A stretch of DNA of 55,566 nt from Alphaproteobacteria bacterium (GTDB lineage Bacteria; Pseudomonadota; Alphaproteobacteria; Rhizobiales; Hyphomicrobiaceae): positions 1-55,566 of the forward strand of contig JAHJSN010000153.1 of the NCBI GenBank assembly GCA_018830445.1, given 5' to 3'. A model generated the notes under the pieces. The model did no database searches. It was not told the DNA's origin and saw only the letters and a list, made by a program, of their open reading frames with translations. This document shows positions 53,321-55,566 of the stretch, one piece after another. A program made the translations under genes and the position numbers. Positions within the stretch are counted from its first letter, which is position 1; the number at the start of each line of letters is the position of its first letter.

Positions 53321-53869
53321 TCAGTTCAGGAGCTGCCTTGCGGCCTCCCGCATGCGGCGTGCGAGCGGTATTCGCCCGCGCACCGCCAGGTTGCCGGCAG
53401 CGCCGGTTCCTTCGTCGAGCCGGGCTCGCGCCAGCGGCTGCATCGGGAAGGTCACGATGGAGACTTCCCACAGGTCGATTTCGATTAGCTGGCGCGTTTT
53501 TCTTGCGCGGTCGGTTTTGGCTTTCAGCGCGCGAAAGCCGATCGACAAGCCGTCGATGGCGCCGGCCCGCAGAAGCGAAGCGATTTCGGCTGCACGCGCC
53601 GATCCGGGCGCCAGCGAACCTTCGACATAGAGCCCGCGGGCGTCTTCGCGCGCCACGTCCCAGATACCGATCGGTTGGCCGGGGTCGTGCTGGAACAGCA
53701 TGCGGATGTTGCGCGCACCTCGGCGTGCCAGGCTTCTGGCAAAGGCACCCGGCGCGACGACGTCGCGGCTATCGTCGATGAGCCCGAAGACGCTCGCGTA
53801 ACCCGAAATGCGCCAGCCTGTTGCGGCCGATTTCAGTTCCAACCGCGAATGAGTGTTTGCTGAGATCAA
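53321..53869 (-). CDS. GTA prohead protease (HK97 family)
   Basis: A 182-residue U35-type prohead protease: H61 in MLFQHDPGQPIG and S109 in AIDGLSIGFRA form the catalytic pair, with ISGYASVFGLIDDSRDVVAPGAF upstream. Cleaves the capsid delta domain. The start is TTG at 53869, set by AAGGAG (53876-53881) six bases upstream. It is the first cluster gene in the window; a terminator lies only 34 bases before it, so it needs a promoter between them or anti-termination. Confidence 0.93.
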   Translation of the reverse strand: MISANTHSRLELKSAATGWRISGYASVFGLIDDSRDVVAPGAFARSLARRGARNIRMLFQHDPGQPIGIWDVAREDARGLYVEGSLAPGSARAAEIASLLRAGAIDGLSIGFRALKAKTDRARKTRQLIEIDLWEVSIVTFPMQPLARARLDEGTGAAGNLAVRGRIPLARRMREAARQLLN

Positions 53870-53902
53870 GGCCGGCTCCTTACTTCTAGCGTTTGGCCAA
53901 AC

Positions 53903-53935
53903 AAAAACGCCCCGCGGGCAGATGCCGGCGTGGCG
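53903..53935 (-). terminator. Rho-independent terminator between immunity genes and GTA cluster
   Basis: Minus strand: CGCCACGC and GCGGGGCG (one mismatch) bracket CGGCATCTGCCC, followed by TTTTTG. Directly after it lies a 12-base perfect palindrome GTTTGGCCAAAC (53891-53902). It should stop transcripts coming from the toxin/immunity side. Confidence 0.8.
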
Positions 53936-53996
53936 TAAACGTCGATCAATTCGAACCCCCGTCGTCAGACGGAAACTTGGTCAGGTAGACGCTAGC

Positions 53997-54332
53997 TCAA
54001 GCTTCTTCCTCAGAACGATCCTCGCGTAGCTTAACGAAACGGTCGGGACACGACTCAATGGCGCGCAGGTTCGGGGAATCGACCACCGTCCGATCCACAT
54101 AGACAATGACATTCTGATCTCGGAATTCTTCCTCCGTGGGATATGCTCCATCTTCGTCTTCTGAGATCCCTGAGCAGAGTTTAATCCGTTCCCCGCCCCG
54201 TTTTCCATAGACATAGTAGTCGCCCAAATACTCATTGTTTCTGCCCTGCGCCTCGATAGGCAAAACTTCGTTCAACCATTCGCGCGCGGTTTCAATATCT
54301 GACGTTTTCGCGCCAAATAGTACGAAAAGCAT
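53997..54332 (-). CDS. Immunity-like acidic protein, paralog 1
   Basis: A 111-residue acidic soluble protein. It aligns along its whole length with the gene at 54539-54889 (shared blocks VLFGxKTxDIE, QGRxNEYxGxYY, KLCSGxxEDExGxYPT, PDRFxKLRxxR), so the two are duplicates. No named family recognised. Its place after a toxin-tip gene, the small size and acidity fit an immunity protein. ATG at 54332 is chosen because GGAGGA lies seven bases upstream; the ATG six bases earlier is too close. Lower GC than the GTA genes. Confidence 0.72.
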   Translation of the reverse strand: MLFVLFGAKTSDIETAREWLNEVLPIEAQGRNNEYLGDYYVYGKRGGERIKLCSGISEDEDGAYPTEEEFRDQNVIVYVDRTVVDSPNLRAIESCPDRFVKLREDRSEEEA

Positions 54333-54538
54333 GTTCATTCCTCCGCTCTTATTAAACGAGTTCGTGGCCCCCGCCGCGTCATTGCACCCTCTGTCCTGTA
54401 GATCATGATCGATACAGGGCGCCGCCGCGACGGTAGGATTCAGCTTCGCAAAGGGGGCAAGCTTCGGAATTTGAGGTTCTCGGCTGTTATCAGCTCATTC
54501 GCGCTCATTCGATTCGACGCAGAAGATTTCGTCCGTTC

Positions 54539-54889
54539 CTATGAACCGTCGCGTTCATCATCCTCATAGCGGTTGGCCCGAAGCTTTTCAAAACGGTCCG
54601 GTCGGGCTTCAAGGGCTTTCAGCCTCGCGGAATCTTCAGCGGTGTCATCCAGGAAAACAAGCAGTGCCCAGTCAGGATGATCTTCATCAGTTGGGTAGTC
54701 ACCTTCTTCGTCTTCAGTGGTCCCCGAACAAAGTTTTACTGTCTCTCCGGAAAAACCGCCAAACTTATAGTATTCGCCGACATATTCGTTGTGACGACCC
54801 TGTGAACGCTCGCAGAGCAACTCCTCTAACCACTTGTTGGCCTCTTCTATATCATCGGTCTTTACGCCGAAGAGTACGTACATTCCCAT
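54539..54889 (-). CDS. Immunity-like acidic protein, paralog 2
   Basis: A 116-residue acidic protein, paralog of the gene at 53997-54332 and closer to the toxin fragment (33 bases between its ATG and the toxin stop), so it is the likelier cognate immunity gene. Contains VLFGVKTDDIEEANKW and TTEDEEGDYPTDED. The frame is open nine codons further to 54916 but overlaps nothing useful. GC content appears lower than in the neighbouring cluster, which suggests acquisition by transfer. Confidence 0.72.
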   Translation of the reverse strand: MGMYVLFGVKTDDIEEANKWLEELLCERSQGRHNEYVGEYYKFGGFSGETVKLCSGTTEDEEGDYPTDEDHPDWALLVFLDDTAEDSARLKALEARPDRFEKLRANRYEDDERDGS

Positions 54890-54922
54890 TTTTTGCCTCG
54901 TATGTTCGTTCGACAAACCTGT

Positions 54923-55393
54923 TCAAGGAATTGAACGATAGGGGCCACGACGTTTAATGACGTCTAGTGACCGATATATCATGAAGTTTACATCTCGACC
55001 CTGCGCATCTGAAAGCCTTCTTGCTTGACTTGTAAGTCCCAGTGCATCGAGTTGCCGTCGTTTGAGCGCTACTGTCCTTCCTTGTCCCATAAGCGGAACT
55101 CTCAACTCCTCTGCCCTGCGCACCAAGGTTTGGCTTACAATTGCAATATCCAGATCGCTGGGATTTGGTCCCCGGTCAAATGGTCTTCCTTCTTTGAAAC
55201 TTCGCCCTGTTAACGCACTACCGCGAAGGTAATGTTCCGCATCACGGTGGCCACCCCGTTCGAACTCTGATCGGAGGCGGCCTCCGAAGTCTCGGAACTC
55301 CTGCATGTTTCGGAACCCATAAGGCACGCCGCCGCGCTCGATGAAGGTGATCCGTGCCTCGGCTTCCTGGGCTAATGCTCGCAGGCGCGCCAC
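54923..55393 (-). pseudogene. C-terminal toxin domain of a polymorphic toxin (nucleotidyltransferase-like), 5' truncated
   Basis: A 156-residue fragment (GTG at 55393 is only a nominal start; the frame stays open to 55477). The core motif YLRGSALTGRSF, FDRGPNPSDLDIAIVS is the GS...SDLDIAI pattern of nucleotidyltransferase-fold domains seen at the tips of Rhs, haemagglutinin and similar toxins. Upstream the frame runs into repeat module D and meets a TGA at 55478-55480, so the N-terminal delivery part is missing. It is followed by two paralogous immunity-like genes, the classical toxin-tip/immunity order. If expressed at all it could act as an orphan tip module that recombines into a complete toxin gene; alternatively it is a dead remnant. 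A free-standing nucleotidyltransferase is less likely. Confidence 0.65.
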
Positions 55394-55427
55394 CGCGACC
55401 TGGTCGGACTCGTTGGCGCTTGTTGCG

Positions 55428-55566
55428 CTAGTGTGGCGTCGCGCCTTAATTGACCTGTTGGTGCCGCACAGGAGTTGTCAATTGAGGCGCGCTGAACGCC
55501 ACACTAAGCCATTGTTTTCGCTAGTGGCCTTCATGTCTCGCCTAAATCGTCAGCGGTTGCGGCCAG
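55428..55566 (-). repeat. Composite palindromic repeat, copy 3 (modules D and C, inverted)
   Basis: Reverse complement of copy 1. Module D spans 55429-55506, then the spacer with CATTGTTTTCG, CTAG at 55521-55524 and the first part of module C to the window end. Its sequence is nearly identical to copies 1 and 2. The window ends inside module C. Confidence 0.9.

Larger units (their letters stand above)
41282..53869 (-). mobile_element. Gene transfer agent-type head-tail cluster lacking portal and terminase
   Basis: Fifteen genes on one strand in the order of the Rhodobacter-type GTA: prohead protease, major capsid, adaptor, stopper, a small extra gene, tail terminator, tail tube, assembly proteins, short tape measure, distal tail, hub, NlpC/P60 peptidase, TIM-barrel tail protein, then lysozyme-holin. 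The short tape measure (195 residues) and the NlpC plus TIM-barrel pair are typical of GTAs rather than of ordinary prophages. No integrase, repressor, replication or DNA-packaging gene is present. Portal and large terminase, normally directly before the protease, are replaced by a terminator and a toxin/immunity remnant. They may be elsewhere on the genome, beyond the window end, or lost. Confidence 0.88.

Noticed and set aside
41282-53869. Ordinary integrated prophage
   Set aside because: No integrase, repressor, replication genes or att sites; gene order, short tape measure and NlpC/TIM-barrel pair match gene transfer agents.
53997-55393. Complete toxin-antitoxin operon
   Set aside because: The toxin frame is cut by the repeat and has an in-frame stop there; the layout fits a polymorphic-toxin tip with immunity genes rather than a self-contained TA pair.

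Overview
The window reads as chromosome of a Rhizobiales alphaproteobacterium, most like the Phyllobacteriaceae/Mesorhizobium side (inference from gene content and order, no database search). The evidence is the cytochrome c maturation run ccmI-ccmE-ccmF-ccmH followed by degP, a two-component pair and glnE; a feuN-feuP-feuQ locus; bpt; egtB-egtD; split Flp/Tad pilus genes; and a gene transfer agent (GTA)-type capsid and tail cluster. Coding density is high, most genes look GC-rich, and no rRNA, tRNA, CRISPR array or transposase was seen.

Layout. 1-310: a composite palindromic repeat. 433-4274: a YkgJ-type cysteine-cluster protein, a membrane-anchored receiver protein and a two-gene unit of a TIR-membrane-coiled-coil-YARHG protein overlapping an M15 peptidase. 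4880-8685: metY, a universal stress protein and three small uncharacterised proteins. 9057-16362: tadD, a secreted RTX protein with seven N-terminal repeats, then cpaD, cpaC and a TadG-like protein on the other strand. 16554-26322: an acyl-activating ligase, a small membrane protein, bpt, egtB-egtD, pepN and a histidine-kinase-like protein with a decayed ATPase domain. 26332-37647 (all minus): glnE, sensor kinase, regulator, degP, ccmH, ccmF, ccmE, ccmI. 37781-38029: second repeat copy. 38026-41166: glycine-zipper lipoprotein, feuQ, feuP, feuN. 41282-53869: GTA-like cluster from prohead protease to a lysozyme-holin gene, tightly coupled by stop/start overlaps. 53997-55393: two paralogous immunity-like proteins and the C-terminal piece of a nucleotidyltransferase-type polymorphic toxin. 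55428-55566: third repeat copy, inverted.

How it fits together. The ccm genes, DegP, CpaC/CpaD/TadG, FeuN/FeuQ and several lipoproteins are all envelope functions. The GTA-like cluster has head, tail, baseplate and lysis genes in canonical order, but where portal and terminase genes are expected there is a terminator and a toxin/immunity remnant, so the locus as seen cannot package DNA alone. Both window ends lie inside the same repeat family, which suggests that these are assembly breaks at repeats.

Most interesting: (i) the TIR-YARHG/M15 pair, a possible envelope-sensing TIR system; (ii) the modular repeats, in which a 72-bp frame-preserving palindromic module is present or absent at a CTAG; (iii) the GTA cluster cut at its packaging end and joined to an orphan toxin tip with two immunity paralogs; (iv) a lysozyme-holin fusion with an internal start; (v) a perfect 11-bp-period direct repeat upstream of feuN.
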